The notes under the pieces: model-generated
Told to the model about the DNA's origin: nothing
The model's database searches: none
The model's input: the letters and a program-made list of their open reading frames with translations, nothing else
Assembly (NCBI GenBank): GCA_020086605.1
Contig: JACBWW010000021.1
Coordinates: 2,078,209 to 2,142,208, forward strand
Direction: 5' to 3'
From: Lanius collurio
Taxonomy: Eukaryota; Chordata; Aves; Passeriformes; Laniidae
Length of the DNA: 64,000 nucleotides
In this document: positions 50,101-64,000 of the stretch, piece after piece
How the letters are laid out: the number at the start of each line of letters is the position of its first letter
Numbering within the stretch: position 1 is the first letter of the stretch
Made by a program: the position numbers and the translations under genes

Positions 50101-53100
50101 ACATCACGTAATTTCAACAGGAATCAACTATCATCGAGCCAAAAGCATAAAATAAAACATCAGAATAAAGGTGCATGGGAGAAAGGGGATTTAGAGGGGA
50201 GACCAGTTAGTACACGCTGACCTCCCTGATCACTCACCTACTCATCTGGCTGCTTTCCTGCCCTCATATCTGTGGGGTCTGAGCTGATGAAGCCATGACT
50301 TTATCTGTATGTTTTGAACTGCAATGCTAAGCAAACAGGGAATGCAAAATGTCAGCTCAACGCTATGAGGGTATGAGCATTTCTTTGCCTTTCATTTCAC
50401 ATCCTTGCCAACAGAGTGTTGAAGTAACACATAGCCCAAAACCACCTGCATGTCAAAACCAGGTAAACATGGAACAGCCACCGCTGACACCACCAAACAC
50501 GGACCACGCCCACTCAGTTAAAGGAAAGTTGTCACTGCCAGTGCTGCGGTTAAAAGCAAAGCTCTGCCATGATTTAGTAAAGGTCTGTCTCCCTGGAGAT
50601 ATTTCTTAACTGGTTCATTCAAGCTTGAGCAAACACAAATCTAGGTCATGAGACTGTCACAGCCTAAAAGCCTGTATGTGTACATGCTAATAGAGGCAAA
50701 GCTATGTATTTTTATACTAAACTAACTTTGCAACAAAATCCAGTGGAACCGAAGTCCTCTATCCTTTTCAGTATTCCCACCAACTACCTGCTGGCACTGG
50801 GCACCAGCAATACAGGACACATGACATTTTCTGTTGCTCACAGAGGCTGAACATCTAATTCTATTGTACACACAAAATACTTGTGTAGTGGATTGATGCC
50901 TGTTAAGACCTCCTTGAGCAAAATGCACTCAGAAGCACAAACCCAGTTGAACTGATAGCTTTCTATACTTCCAAAATTATGAATGCAAATGAAAGTGTCA
51001 TCCTTCAAAAATCAGGGATAATGGAGCCACAAAGAAGGCAAACATGCAGCTGATTGGACATGCATAGAGTTAACACCACTCATTTTACTATAAACTCACA
51101 AGGGGACCAATGTTGGCATCTTATCATACAAGAGGTGACACTACATCTTTCAAGAAGCCCTCTCTTTAGTGCTCCATCACTGTCAGTTTGTAACTCATTT
51201 ATCCCACAATGCTCTTAACGGGGCTTAAGGGCTGCCATTAACAGGCTTTCTTAGAAGACTAAGCTGATTCTCCACCAGAGCACGGTATGGGAGCCAAACT
51301 ATCACCTGTGGGTTGTATGCCTGAAATGTATGCACACACATTACAGCAAGGCCATCAACAAAGCCCTGCTGGACAGAGCACTGTGAAGATGTCATCACTG
51401 GTCATTGCCACCCCACTGGGAATGGTGTTGAGGTGCTCTCAGGGATAGCTATCACTTATGCAGATATCACACCCAACTGAAGTTGTGTGCTGTCAGTAAG
51501 GTTAGAATTTCTTCTTGCAGTCATAAAGGAAACAAAACAATATCTCATTTTCCCTCTAATGAGCTCAAAGATGAAGGCAAGTTCAGTAAACCAACAGAAT
51601 AAAAGTTGATGTTCTAAATGGGCATCAAGTACAAAGATAGGAACTTGGAGGGTCCAGAAGTATCCTGACAACCTCAGACACCACACGATGGCTGGGGTGG
51701 CTAATCAGAGCTCTTGAAGCTTGAACTGGCAAGCAAAAAAGCATAACCCTTCCTTTCAACAGTTAGAATAGAAGGAACTTAACACTGTACAGCGCTAAAC
51801 ATTGTTTATTCTGTTTCCAAGTCTGCACAGACAATTAAAACGCAAGAACTCTTACATGCCCCCCTGCCCAAAGAAAATCCCTGGTCAACGACTGTGGCTG
51901 TATCCACACACCACAACCACTGATAAGGAAGCTTACCTTAAAAACCTACAGGAATCTCAGGGAAAATTCACTGCATTCATCTGCACCATGCAGAACTAAA
52001 TTTTACAGACAAACTACTTGGATTAAAAACTCCACAGCAAAACAAAGATGAACCAGGGCAAGCTTTGAAAGGCTACTAAGAAAGCAGGCTGTAATTATTA
52101 GTAAGCATTAACAGATACCATTCTCAGTTTGCACTTTATAGTCATGCAGCAACAGCATCTATTTTGCTAGGAACCCAGCAAGGAAGTTCCCTCAAACCAA
52201 ATTATGCAAGAGATCAAAATATTTGAGCATAATTAAGAGTTGTTTATAGGACAGCCAGCTTATTAGTAATTCAGCTTCAGTTTGCTTTTTAAGTGAAAAT
52301 GCATATTTGCAAACTAACTTGCTTGAATGTATCTTCAGTATACTTCAAAAGGAAGTAGGAATTACAAGGAAGTACAGGAGGAATGTCACTGTCCCAGAGA
52401 GAGTTGAAACAGCTTTTAGATAAGATAAGCAAAGAGCTAGATCGGAGCTAGTTGTAACAGAGAAATCACAAGCCTCAGGAGCAAGAGTCTCCACTATGGC
52501 AGTCAATGACATGGCTTTGAAAAGGCCTTCCAGGCTTTTGTTCCTATTTTGCAAGAACACTGCAAGAGAAAACCAAAACCAGAAACACGAGTTTCTGTAG
52601 AAATCAGAAGTGAATCACATCCTTTAGCTAGGTTCCTGTTCCAGAATCCTTGGTAGGACAGCAGTAAATATATGCACAGACTATTACTAACATAGTATCT
52701 GATGTATAGAAGACATTTTTATTTGGTGTGAGTTTGGTTGAGAGCTTTTTTTCCTCTTTTAAAAGGGTTTGCTGTTGGGTTTTGGAGGGGTGCTTTATTT
52801 TTTTAAGCCCAACTCCTGTAAGGTTAATCTGAGTCCATCTCAAGCACTGCAACTTACTTACAGTGGGATATATTCTTATATGCTTATAGTTTCAAATATA
52901 TTTTCTGATCTCTAGTACCTAGGTAAATCATAGGATAAGAAAAATAAATGAAGATTAAAAATACTTCCTATTCTGTGGAAAAGTTCAGCTAACAGAAAAC
53001 TGATTTTCCAAAGCAGCAGATGTGACTACTTGAAACATTTCACCCAGATTCTAAATCCCACTAAGAACAGTAATAGTTTGAACTGTGAAGCGGGCTGTTA

Positions 53101-56100
53101 ACACAGTTCTGTGTATTCACATTATTTTCAACTGCTTAAATACTGTAAGGTTTTGAAGGACAATTTTAAAGCTTTTATGTTGAAGTTTACAACCTCTGTG
53201 CACTGCTCACTTCAATGCCTTTTTTTTTCCCCCATTGAATTAATCAAAGCCACCACTTGAACTTCTGAGTTCCACCTGCCATTCTTGAGAGGCACCACAA
53301 AGTCGGATGTAATAATGACTCAGAGTTCTTATCTGAGTCATTTAATGGCACAGGTAGGATAAGACCTCTTGGGTTTACCTACCATGGTCTAACTATTACC
53401 CTGCATTTTTTATTTTACTTATTTTAAGTGACATGTTTTGGCAGAGAAAGAATATTGCAAAGTTCCAGATAAACTGTCACAGTAAATCACATATGGATTC
53501 TTCTTTTGCTTTCCTTCTACCCACCTGAACATCATCTGACAGTGCCCAGGAACTTCCTGATTATTTTCTTTACAAAGAACAGCAGTCAACAGTTACCTCA
53601 TACATTTCTACTTGATTATTTCCTTTAGGGAACATGAAGGCAACTAATAGGCTGCTTGAGTTTCTTACAGGTTTTATAACCAACATTCTTTATTTGTTAC
53701 AGAAGCTGAACTATTTCATAACATAAAATCCACTTAGCTACTGAGATCTACTGAACTAAGTCCACATTGATCATTTTGACCAGCATCACCATCCAGAATT
53801 AGATGGGGTTGCTGAGTCTTCAGAAACAGCTTTGCTACACAGAAGAAAATCAGTGAAGCTCAAATACAGTATTTTTTGTGCCAGTCCTGTGATGGGGTTT
53901 ATATGGAATGGTTCTCTGCTCTCATTGATTCCATCTGAAATGGTGGACTTAACAGGCACTGAAATTGCTCTCGGTAGGTTTTGATCCATTTGTCGCAAAA
54001 ATCAATTAATACAATTATTTAAAGCAGATACATAGGAAGTGAGGCAGAAAAAAATGAACATTTATAAAATGTTATTTGAATGAATGCAACTGTAGTCTAG
54101 CAAGTCAGCATTCCACTTATTTAAGTAAGCCCAGAAGAACATGGAGGAGTTCACATAAGTGGTAGTCATGCTGGCAACCAAACCATAATCTCCACGATAA
54201 GCCTCATCTACTCATCTAAAATCTTCACAAACTGAGGGTGAAGGCAAAGGGATTTCTGACTTGGAAAACTGTTATTTCTTGCAGGCCCATTTAAAAAGCA
54301 GGAGGCTTGGTAAAGAGCTCCATTATTTAGTGAAAATTCAGGCTGACAGTTTAGAGACTGACTGCCATTTATATTACAGAAGCATGGCCAAGTGGGTCCC
54401 AGTCAAAGTTACAGTTACTCTTTAGGCAAGCTAACCCAATTTTTCTCTGTTCAAGTACACAGAATGCATTAAAATCCCTTCCATGTTAAAATAGCCATAT
54501 ACAGAAAAAATGTAGTGCACTTTAAAATCACATAGTTCAAGACAAATCCAAATGGTAGCTTGAGCTACCATTTTTATTTAAATCTTCAGGATCTGAGTTT
54601 GTCAGGAATACAAATTCTAGCAAAACCACTGTCACAGAAAATACTCATTTCCATGGTGTTTTTCGTCCCAAGACAGTGATTTAGACAAACAAACAAACAT
54701 CAAAAGGCAGCTAAGGGAATAGTGAATACTATCTGTCTTAACCACCAGAATATAAATCCAGAACTTCTCATAGTGGTACAAACCCCCACCACCCTAAATG
54801 CTCAGCATGCAGCCTAAAGCTGACTTCCATAATACACTATGTATAAATATAAAATAGCATCAGACACTGATCATTCTGGTCTTCTCATTAAACCTCACGA
54901 CTACACACTATTTATACAGGTCAGATACATATCACGGTTACAGTAATAAAATATTGGTCAAAAAGTAAAGAAAAACATTCTGCAGATAAACCACTGTGAA
55001 AAGTCAGTAAGAACTGAACAACAGGTAAGTACGTGCACTAAAGAAAAAATCTTTGGGTTTACTCTGAGGTAAAAATACGATTATTTAAGAAGCTACTACA
55101 TGCTAATACAGGATTAAAGAAAATCATAATTAAAAATCAGACTGTATCAGTACACATATAAAGAAGCCTTACGGTTCAATCAACGCTAAAAGGATTACTA
55201 ATGTTTCTAATACTTTAGGTATTTGATTCTCTGATCTGTACAGATAATATTTTATAGAGTCATTTCTTTGCTTAGGCACCTCTTACTGTGACTAACATGA
55301 AGTGTTATTGTAGTTTTTTCAACAAGTAACAGACAATTTGGCCAGTCATTTCCAGTGTAGTCTAAACTTGTGTAAACAGAACTCTGCTGCCATCATAGAC
55401 ATTCTCTTTGAAACAGAATTAAGCACAGAACAAATGAAACATGAGTAAAATAACCCAGCTGACACTAAGCCCAAACTAGGCTAAGACAAAAAAAGCCCAG
55501 AGTTTAATACGGAGGAGTCAACATCAACCTAACAAGCTGGCAGCAGAACTTTTAACAGAATTTGTTGCAAGCAAAACGATTCTCTGCTGGAATCCCAATA
55601 TGAACCACAGATCATAAGGTTATGGGCCTGGAGTCAAAACGAAAAAAAAACTCTGAGTGCTTCCCACAGATATTTTTCAGACTTCAAGATACATTTTTGG
55701 TGTCACTTACGCAGAGTGCTACCAGTATTGAAAGTGAACATAAATTTTTCCTTGCAAAAACAACTGGACAAGAACAGGGATCCTACTGATTCAACCCAAC
55801 CCAACATTTTTCTGGCACAAAATGTTATTGAAGAGGCCCAGGAATCACAGCATGGAGTTTTTAGCAAAAAAGATACATGACAACTCACTGGAAACGATTG
55901 GCCAAAGAGACACTTGCAATAACAATCCTGAAAAGCCATCAAGTGAACCATACAAACTATTATATGCAATTCCTCTCTGCATCTTTCAATACTGCTGTTG
56001 CAAGTTCCACAAACAGGCAGATTGTCCAGGATCAGATGGTGAATCAAGTCCACCAGAACAATTCACTTAATGGCATTTCTTCAACCCCTGCTTTACGTGG

Positions 56101-59100
56101 TTCTGTGCACTGGAACTACTCCACAGGCATCTGAGCTGGATTCTTGAAACAAAATGCAGCATATTAGAAGCCAAGACACTGGACACTGCTTAAGATCAGT
56201 AAGAAATACCTGTAAATGTCAAGTGTTTTTTGAAAGTTGAACTACTACTCTCTTATTCTCCTACAACAAGCAGACTAAACAAGTTTTAGAAAACCTAAGT
56301 ACCCAAAACAAGTAAGAGGAACAACCTATATCAACTCAAACAGCTCAACAGGCTGGGGCTTTTTCCCATTAGCACCAGGTAAGTTCACAAGTTTAGCACA
56401 CTTTTTGCCTAATAATACCTATTGGAGAACTCAAACCAAAACCAAGTGCTACTTAAATCTAAATTATAATTAATTCAGGTATGTTTCTACACCTTAAACA
56501 CATGGGTCTCTATCCCATCTACTGTAGTATTATCCAGACAAATTTTTATCACATGCAATCACAATTTGGCATCAACATGAGATTAACACAATTTTTTAAT
56601 AACTCATCATTCTTTATCAATTTTCATGTCATGGAGATAAAAGAGTTTACAGAAAAATAGTAAAAGTTAAAAATTTGCATGTCAGTGAAGACAGCAATCC
56701 TAATCCAACATACATCCCTCATTAGAAAGGTGGTCACTGGAACTGTCATCATGATCCTGGGAACCACAGGCAAGAGTTTGCACCATCTGAATTGTAGACT
56801 GTGTGTATTCATAAAACATGCCAAACAGAAAAACAGCAGATCATGCAATCTCCTCCCAATGGGTTTCAATAGCTACTAAAAAAAGCTTTTCTTGCTCTTT
56901 CAACCTCCATCACTTAGTTGAGATTGACCACACACAGTTACCAACCGTATTTACAGTATTTAGAACACCAGTGCTTTGGCTAATGCCACTGCAGCAAGGC
57001 TGAACGAGCTCAGTGCAGATCCCCTGTTTCCTGATGCCAACATCTGAACAGGGAAGGGAAGGAACAGCAAGGTGTCTCAAAACTTAACCATTTCATGCCA
57101 TCTGAAAGGCTAGCTGTAAACATTTTTGGACCTCAGATTCTGGCAGAGACGTCAGGCTCTGCTTTTTGATTACTACATTATTTTCTATTAAAGAAGAACA
57201 CTTCTTCCAAAAGAGGAAGCAAACAGGGAATGGCCAGTCAAAAGAACTTTGAGCACAGCTTATAGAGGGGTAAAGGAAAAAAAAAAAAAAAGCAGCCAAG
57301 GAAAGGAAAAAGACCGATAGCAATAGACTGCAGAAGGCTGAAGTTACCACCAGAATCAGCAACACTAAAGAACACAGAAATGCTGAGCAAGAACAGTGTG
57401 ACTGCACCCATCAAATCAACATCTCTGTCACAGCCACAAAACAGGACAACACAGAGACTGAGCTCCAGCTTTAAGAGTACCCCATACCCCCAAGGGAAAA
57501 GCTCATAACTACTGAATAAGGAAGGACAGAAATCAGAAGTGTCATCCTAAATTTTTTAACGGAACAAGATGGAACACCAAAACATCCCCTACTTCTGCAA
57601 CAGAGACAGAGAAACAAAGAAATCATGAAACACAGCTGAACTTCTCTCAGGGTGTAACAGTGTGTGCAAACATTACATATCCATTAGATTATACTTAGCC
57701 TAGTACACTGCCAACTGTGTGCTAATCTAAAATCAAACCTCCTCCTACACCAAATGTGCTCAGAAACAGCACAGCTTACCAATAAGCTCAAAGTCAGCTT
57801 GGCAGACTTCAAATGCTAGAAGCTGAATTCAGATATTTTGTTATTGTTCTTAGCAAAGCCTATTTCAAGATGTACCTAAAACACCTTCATTTAACCTTGT
57901 CTTTAGACATATCTGATATAAACTGACATGCTGCTTTAATTATAGGCTGCTTTGAAATTTCACTAAAGACATTTTTCAAACATGGAGAATTGCAGGACAA
58001 AATTCCATTAGTGACCTTTCAGTATTTCAAGCACCATTTCCAGATGAGCAGTCAAAGCCAGAGACACATTTAGAACAGTAACGTGGACAAGGTCAAACAA
58101 AGTAACTCCAACAGATTAAGAACATGGCGTGAGATTTATCGACATTTTGCCCAAAGCCAATTTTACCACTTTGTGACATTCTCTTCTGAGAGCATTACCG
58201 TACAGAAACGGTAATTTATCTGTGAAGTTATTCCAGTAATGATTTTTCCTTGATCATTTTGCCACCTCTTACACGTATTCAGATGAAAGAATTAAGTCAT
58301 GTTCTCAGCTATTTGTTTCATACCAATGAAAGGCACGGCCCTTTTTCCTAAGGCTTAGAGAAATCACTTATTACATGATCATATTCTCCACTCTCCCTGG
58401 CAACTGTTACAAAACAGTCAATGTCTGTCATGGCCAGGTTAATCTCCAGGCTGTTAATTACAATATTTACTTGGCACTTCAACATTCATACATCACATTT
58501 ATTTTTCATCTTAATTTCCCTCTTAATCAACACAGCCACAGAAGTATATATTTCACATAGTCTCTAAAGAAAATTTTATACTAATATATACAAGCTTTTA
58601 AATTACTGTAGGTTTTATGTCATTATATGCACAACAAAGATGATTAAACAGGACCTTACCTCAAAATTAAACTTCATTTAATAGAAAATAAGTTTGTCTG
58701 AAAGTACTGTTTGATCACATGGAAGGCTTCCAATAACAAGATAAAAACAAGTTACATTCTTATCCCCAGTCTGTTAATTTCTGTTTTTCAAGTACCTTCT
58801 CTGCCAACACACAGGAAAGAAAACAACTCAGGAAGTTGTAAGTTTCCTTCTCCCTTCAGGAGTCAGAATTTGCATTGCCAAAATATCTTGAAAATAAAAT
58901 TCACACCAGGCTTTTAAACTACTCACACATAGGAGCTCATAATAAAGAAATTGTTGAGTTTTTACAGGTAAACACTTTGAAACTGCCTAGTCAATTATGA
59001 AAACAGTTGTAGCACAAGTCTGGATGTTAACATAAATTAAACAAACCTCTCAAAGTCATTCATTTTGCATTATCTGTGCTTTTCCATCCTTTACTGTCCC

Positions 59101-59239
59101 TGTGTGGAATAAGTCTAAAACACCACAGCTGGGGCCTCTCTGGGCAATCTCCCTTCTGAAAGTATGGTTGCAAAAAAAAAAAGGTAAAAATAGAGTTTTG
59201 TTTCTAAAAGATGACAAGCCCCGTTTCAAGATTTTGGCT

Positions 59240-59285
59240 GTTTTGAGGCAGTGGATTTTCTTGTTTTGAGGTGGTGGATTTTCTT
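59240..59285. repeat. 23-nt tandem duplication
   Basis: Two adjacent 23-nt units of the form GTTTTGAGGYRGTGGATTTT plus CTT differ at two positions. A third degenerate start (ATTTTGAGG) follows shortly after. Confidence 0.85.
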
Positions 59286-60849
59286 GTTTGGATATTTTGA
59301 GGCTTTGTTTATTAGACTTTTTTTTTTCCTCCCTAGGTTTCTTGGGATCATTTGTTAGTTTTTACTCTAAACAAAAGCTAATATATCATAGTGGTTTAAT
59401 AATCATGACAATGGGAAAATCAGTTTTGCTATTTAGTAATCCTGGACCCCCAGAGTGCTCTGAAATAAACACCAGCTTCTCTCCAAGGATCTCCAAACAC
59501 TTCCAGGCACTGCATTATCCAGGCCCAGGTCTTGCTCCTAGCAAAGGCTCGTGTTCCATGTGCGCAATTATGGAAGGCTCTCATCCCATTTTTAGATCTC
59601 TTGGACAATTTAAAACTTCAAATGAAGTTCCAATCCACAGCAGCTATCCAAATTTGAAACCAGTTTATGCATCAATTCAGAAAGACCAGGACATGAAAGA
59701 ATAAAGCTATGTGTGCATACAGCTACATGGCAGGGAATGCTTTTTAGCTGAGAAAATCCCACAGCAACAAAACCATTCTTGCAAATTTTAACTGACCAAA
59801 GGTGGCAAAAAACATTTCTGATAGAACAAATTAATCACTGAATGTTTTTCTTGTCTTGGTTGGTTAGAAGAGTGATTTTTTTTCTTTCAGTGGAAGAAAC
59901 CCCCTTTTATGCAACATCAGCTCAATGCCAACACAACCATTAACTGCAGGTTAACAGATTTCATGCAAATCAAGTAAATGCAGTATCGTTAAGACAATTG
60001 CTTCAGCACCCAATGGATCACCTGCACCTGCATTTAAACTGGCAATGCAGTGGTTTGCTACTTTGAAATTTAGATCCCTGATCACACTCATCCAACTTTT
60101 CAATGCCTGCCAAGTCTTCAGTAATGCACAAATAACGTACAATTACATCTAATTAAAAGTGTGCCAGCAGCCTGCACCTCATGGGTTCCCTGACAGAAGT
60201 TAAGGTGAGGATAAAAGCAAGTTCATCACACAGAACATCTGTGTATCTGATCCACCCCTTAGGTGGCTGTATCAATGCACAAGGGATTGAAGTGTCTGTA
60301 TTACAGTAATAGGCCAAAAGCCTGTGCAGTACAGCCCATAAACACACCACACCCCCAACTTCCTGGACATCACTACGTCCTCCTCCATACTTGCATATAT
60401 TTTAGAGTTCTAAAATATGTTTCAAGTGCAGTTGTGAAGTAGTTCAGCCACTTGCAACTGCCACCTGTGTTTGTTTTCAGCCCTCTGTTAACAAGGACAC
60501 CAGAAACCCTTTCAAGCCCCCGTGCCCTGTGAGCACAGAGCACCAGCTGGAGGCACCTTCACCTCTGCTCAGAGCTATCATCCATGAAGGCTGCCTCTTA
60601 GTGACTCGTATCAAAAACTGAATGCCTGTGGAATGAAGACACCACATCTAGAAAAGAACAAAACCAGATGTAGCAGAGAATGAAGAGACCATCCCAAATA
60701 TTGCTTCTTTCTAGTTGCACTGCAGAAAGGCCCCCAGATAAATTTTCCAATTCAATACATATTGTTACCATCATGGTGATTTAAAGAGTAGTGAAACTGC
60801 TTCGTAATTTGGTCTTTTCAAATGCAGTTCCAAAACAGAATCATTGCTT

Positions 60850-60881
60850 AAAAAAAAAAAAAAAGAAAAGAAAAAAAAAAA
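60850..60881. repeat. Poly-A rich tract
   Basis: Two long A-runs interrupted by AAGAAAAG. No retroposed gene precedes it, so it is treated as simple sequence. Similar shorter tracts occur at 57276-57291 and, as T, near 38669-38682. Confidence 0.85.
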
Positions 60882-62185
60882 TCACACAAACACAAAAGAA
60901 ACCATCCCAAGAGTTTGTGTTTTTCAAGCTGTATACCAAACACAGGGAAAGAGAAATTTATTTTTCTGTAGTTTATCAGGAGGGTGTATCAAGTGTTAAT
61001 GAGGCTGGGAAGGAAGGAGGTAAAGCAGCTGCTGTCTTAACATTTTACATCAAGGGAAGACACGAAATTCATTTGCACATACTATCAGAGTAACTCAATG
61101 AATAGAATACCACGTTTCAAAATGATAAATTAATTTTAAATAGTAGATTTTATCAAAATACTTAAGAGTAGAAATATGAACGTATCCTTTCAGAGTCAGA
61201 GGAAAGCAAAAGTTGCTTGTACTATGATATATCTTAAGATTAGCTGAAACAAATTTGACTGTGGAAACAACATTTGTTTTTCAAGTGGGTTAATCACTGT
61301 TGAAGCAGTCATATATTTTTTTAATCAACACAGAGCTAAAGAGACCCTAAAAAACCCTCTTAATCACTGTTTGTTTATTCTATTGTCCTCACTTCCTGGA
61401 ATGTAGTCAGAGATGGAACTAGACTGCCCAAAAGCCCAGTCAGCAAAGCAGCTGCCCTGAACCCGGGATTTGTTTACAATCTATTGGAGGGTGGGGAGCA
61501 ATGAGTGCATAAAGCACCTAATTCCAGTAGTTTACACAGGGCATTCTGAATAGCTGGAGTATTTCTTAGCAGTAGCCCCCTGCTCCCCCCACCCCTTCTT
61601 TTTTTCCCTTAGCTGCAGCTACATTTCTGTGAAATGCTTTTAGTTCAAATGCTAGTGATGTTATTTATAGAACAAAAAAACTGAATAAAGAAAACCACTG
61701 AAGTAGAATGTACGTTTTCAATTCTATTGCAGATTCCTACAGTGTGAACTAGAAGCAAATTACAATTTTGCCTTCATAGACATGTCCTAGGTATTCTGCA
61801 TTCCCTAAATTCTTGGTGATAACAGTTTAATTCAGTTGCACTTGGATTACAGGCTCACTGGAATTAAACAGATAAATTCCAGCATCAACTCATACTACAT
61901 TTTCTGAATGTGGAACATATTTCTGCCCATGTATTTCCTTTGGGTTTATGATGTGTGTTTATCCTATGCTGTGCTTTGTGGGGTGTTTGTTTTGTTTGTT
62001 TGTGCTTCTTGGATTGTGTGTTCGGAGGTTTTTTCACCATAACCAAGTCCAAATCTATGGTCCATTACACAGGATATGTTTTAATCCTGTTGGCATTCTC
62101 CATGCCTTTACTGCATCACCTCTGCTAAAAGAATCTGCTAATAGTGTAATATTTTAAAACTATAGACAGGAGAATAGTTACTTTG

Positions 62186-62238
62186 GGACATTGGGAAGTT
62201 TAGTTTAGGACATCTGGAACATTGGGAAGCTTACTTAG
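62186..62238. repeat. Imperfect 22-nt direct repeat
   Basis: GGACATTGGGAAGTTTAGTT and GAACATTGGGAAGCTTACTT recur about 31 nt apart, consistent with a small local duplication. Confidence 0.7.
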
Positions 62239-64000
62239 TTCTGTGATCAAGTTCCAAACTATGTTCCTTGCATATAATAAAGGTATTGAATGGCTGTTTC
62301 AGACTGATACTAATTTAGATGGTCTGCAGTATGTAACTTCTGCAAATCCTAGTTCCTCCATACCCGTCTCTATTACTTGCTTCAAGACTACTTCATAAAT
62401 TATCACAATTTACCTAGTACAAGGTTTTCAGTATTTAGGCAAGTTTGACTACCCCTCATATGAAACTATACTCTCAAATACAATTCTTCCCTACTTGGAA
62501 CAAAATGTTACTCCTTATAAATTGTAAGATTTTTTAAAGTGGTGGCTCAAGCCAGACTTTCTGGGAACCTCATAGATGGTGGTAGCTCATCCCTGCACTG
62601 GTCTGCCAAAACTCAGCTTTCAGCCTCCCAGGACCTATCATTGCTTCACTCTTATCAGAGCTTAACTACTGTTTTTCAGCTTCTGTTTATCAATCCTTAC
62701 AACAACGTGCACATCTGGGATAATAGTTTTAAGGAAGCCTGACAAGGTAAAACAAGCAAATTCTGCAACACAAGAGCAAAGTATGGCGTTAATTTCTTCT
62801 CAAAGCTTCACTTTTATATACAGCAGGAAAAACATATCTGTTGTGATCATTTAAACTCAACTATACTCAGATTAATTTTCAAAATTATGTAAATTTCATT
62901 TCTTACATTATGCTGCTGACCCAACTTTCTGTGATTGATGTCCATCTGTTTGCATGAATATGAACTTTTTGTCACACAAACACTACTTGTCTGCTGTTCA
63001 GGGCTCTTCAAGAGCAGTCAGTAGTTTTTCATAAAGGAGCAGTTACTATTCAAATTTTATTCTGAACTCCAACTTCCCCTCTAAGTAAATTTAAAAAGAG
63101 AAAGGTTCCAATTTTGTTGTCTAGGAGAAAGACAAAATCTTGTTTAAAGTGGGTTGTACTCCTATTACACTTAAAGTTAAATGGTAGTTTTCAATCTTTT
63201 ATTAGTGCAATTTTTTTACATCTACTACTGCAGAAAAAGCTACAGCAAATATTCACATTCAGCCGCCCTCAGTAAGTTCTTTAAAGCACGTTTACCGTGA
63301 TCAGTATGTCTTGTTGGCATCAAATGGAAAAGCTTCTCCTCTGATGAGAGGCAGCAAGTTTTACCTGACAGCACAGAATGATGTGAAGCACAAGGCACTC
63401 AGGCCCTCCAGCCCTCCTAAGAACTCATGTTCTAGAAAGTGCCATGTGTCAAACCCACCTATTCTCCTGTCATGACATGAGTGACCCTCACCCTCCCAAC
63501 ACTACTGCAGCAGGTGGCCACACAATGACACGTACTGGCCACTACTACATGTGCCAGACTTGCATATATAACTCAGTTAACTACCACCATCATCAATGGT
63601 TCTTCATTTATTCTTAAATCTCTGGCTATAGAATTGAGCTTAGAATATAGTCTTTTAAAAGCAGAGTTAAATACATAATTTACAACTGTGTAATACAATA
63701 TATAGTAATTTTAAATGACAGGTAAAGATGCAAAACAACAGATCCTCAAAAATGAGTACATGGCACTTTCCTCACACTACCTGTAGTTTCTAACTTGTTA
63801 CAATTTGGAATCTATGTTACTGTTATCTTTTATTTCCAAACAGTCTACAAACAGTTTTTAACAAATGTAAACAAGATGCTAAGCCTAACTTTCACAAGAA
63901 CAGCAAGTGTAGCTTGCCTTAGAATAGTTGCAGTGCTCTGCTGAATACCAACACCTGAGCAGGGAACACAACCCCACATATCAGAAATTCCTCAGCATAG

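Larger units (their letters stand above)
47121..64000. other. Coding-free upstream region, probable TLN2 5' intron
   Basis: This stretch of nearly 17 kb is AT-rich with many poly-A/T runs and no exon chain, RNA gene or CpG island that I can support. Talin-2 genes in mammals have long non-coding 5' introns, so this is most simply part of one. GC-richer patches occur at about 48640-48860 (perhaps an old LTR, family not recognised) and 63350-63540. The longest ORF (59288-59704, +, 138 codons) has no family features. Confidence 0.6.

Noticed and set aside
55703..56053. 116-codon minus strand ORF, Cys-rich
   Set aside because: Considered as a possible small secreted protein, but there is no signal peptide pattern and the Cys spacing is irregular.
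59288..59704. 138-codon + strand ORF upstream of TLN2
   Set aside because: Starts in a T-run next to a tandem duplication and shows no domain or codon pattern of a real gene.
1..64000. miR-190a, which lies in a TLN2 intron in mammals
   Set aside because: I looked for the mature sequence on both strands and did not see it; in human it is near the 3' end of the gene, beyond this window.
1..64000. CRISPR array, operon, tRNA or rRNA genes
   Set aside because: No regularly spaced repeats, no cloverleaf or rRNA-like sequence; the window is vertebrate intron-exon DNA.

Overview
The window is vertebrate nuclear DNA, most likely from a bird and probably a songbird. It is AT-rich and CpG-poor, with short coding exons bounded by GT/AG splice sites. 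It carries a CR1 non-LTR retrotransposon remnant and an ERVL-type LTR of the kind I associate with passerine genomes. No bacterial or viral gene layout is present.

One gene is recognised: talin-2 (TLN2), on the minus strand. I could place 30 consecutive coding exons (called coding exons 1-30 here), from the initiator ATG at 45582 down to 2246. Every splice phase closes without a gap. Together they give 4119 nt, exactly 1373 codons: the complete FERM head (F0-F3), the calpain-sensitive linker, and rod bundles R1 to R6 up to about the start of R7. The remaining roughly 1,170 codons must lie beyond the left edge. Isoform assignment to TLN2 rather than TLN1 rests on the N-terminal ICVRQCNVVK, the KTVGELLVTICSRIG segment and the TLN2-type serine at 339.

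Layout by position: 1-2245 is the first part of the intron after coding exon 30. 2246-45582 is the coding exons and their introns. 45583-45617 is 5' untranslated sequence in the first coding exon. 45618-64000 is coding-free DNA, most simply a large 5' non-coding intron of TLN2. I see no CpG-island promoter there, so the main promoter is probably further right, outside the window.

Mobile DNA: a nearly full-length but decayed LTR in the + orientation (about 24076-25046, intron 12), a shorter piece of the same LTR family (about 2455-2600, intron 29), a CR1 ORF2 endonuclease remnant (about 46455-47120, minus strand) and a weaker retroviral pol-like remnant (about 44100-44312). Several small tandem duplications and poly-A tracts are also present.

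Most worth a second look: an exon-like element with strong splice sites in intron 25 (10500-10568) that cannot be a frame-preserving cassette; a CpG-dense coding exon (19947-20241) and a CpG-dense intronic block (about 31975-32290) in an otherwise CpG-poor locus; and a proline at residue 432 directly after the SPKK motif of the linker. I did not find evidence of a wholly new system here. The window is mostly a well-ordered talin-2 locus with intronic repeats.
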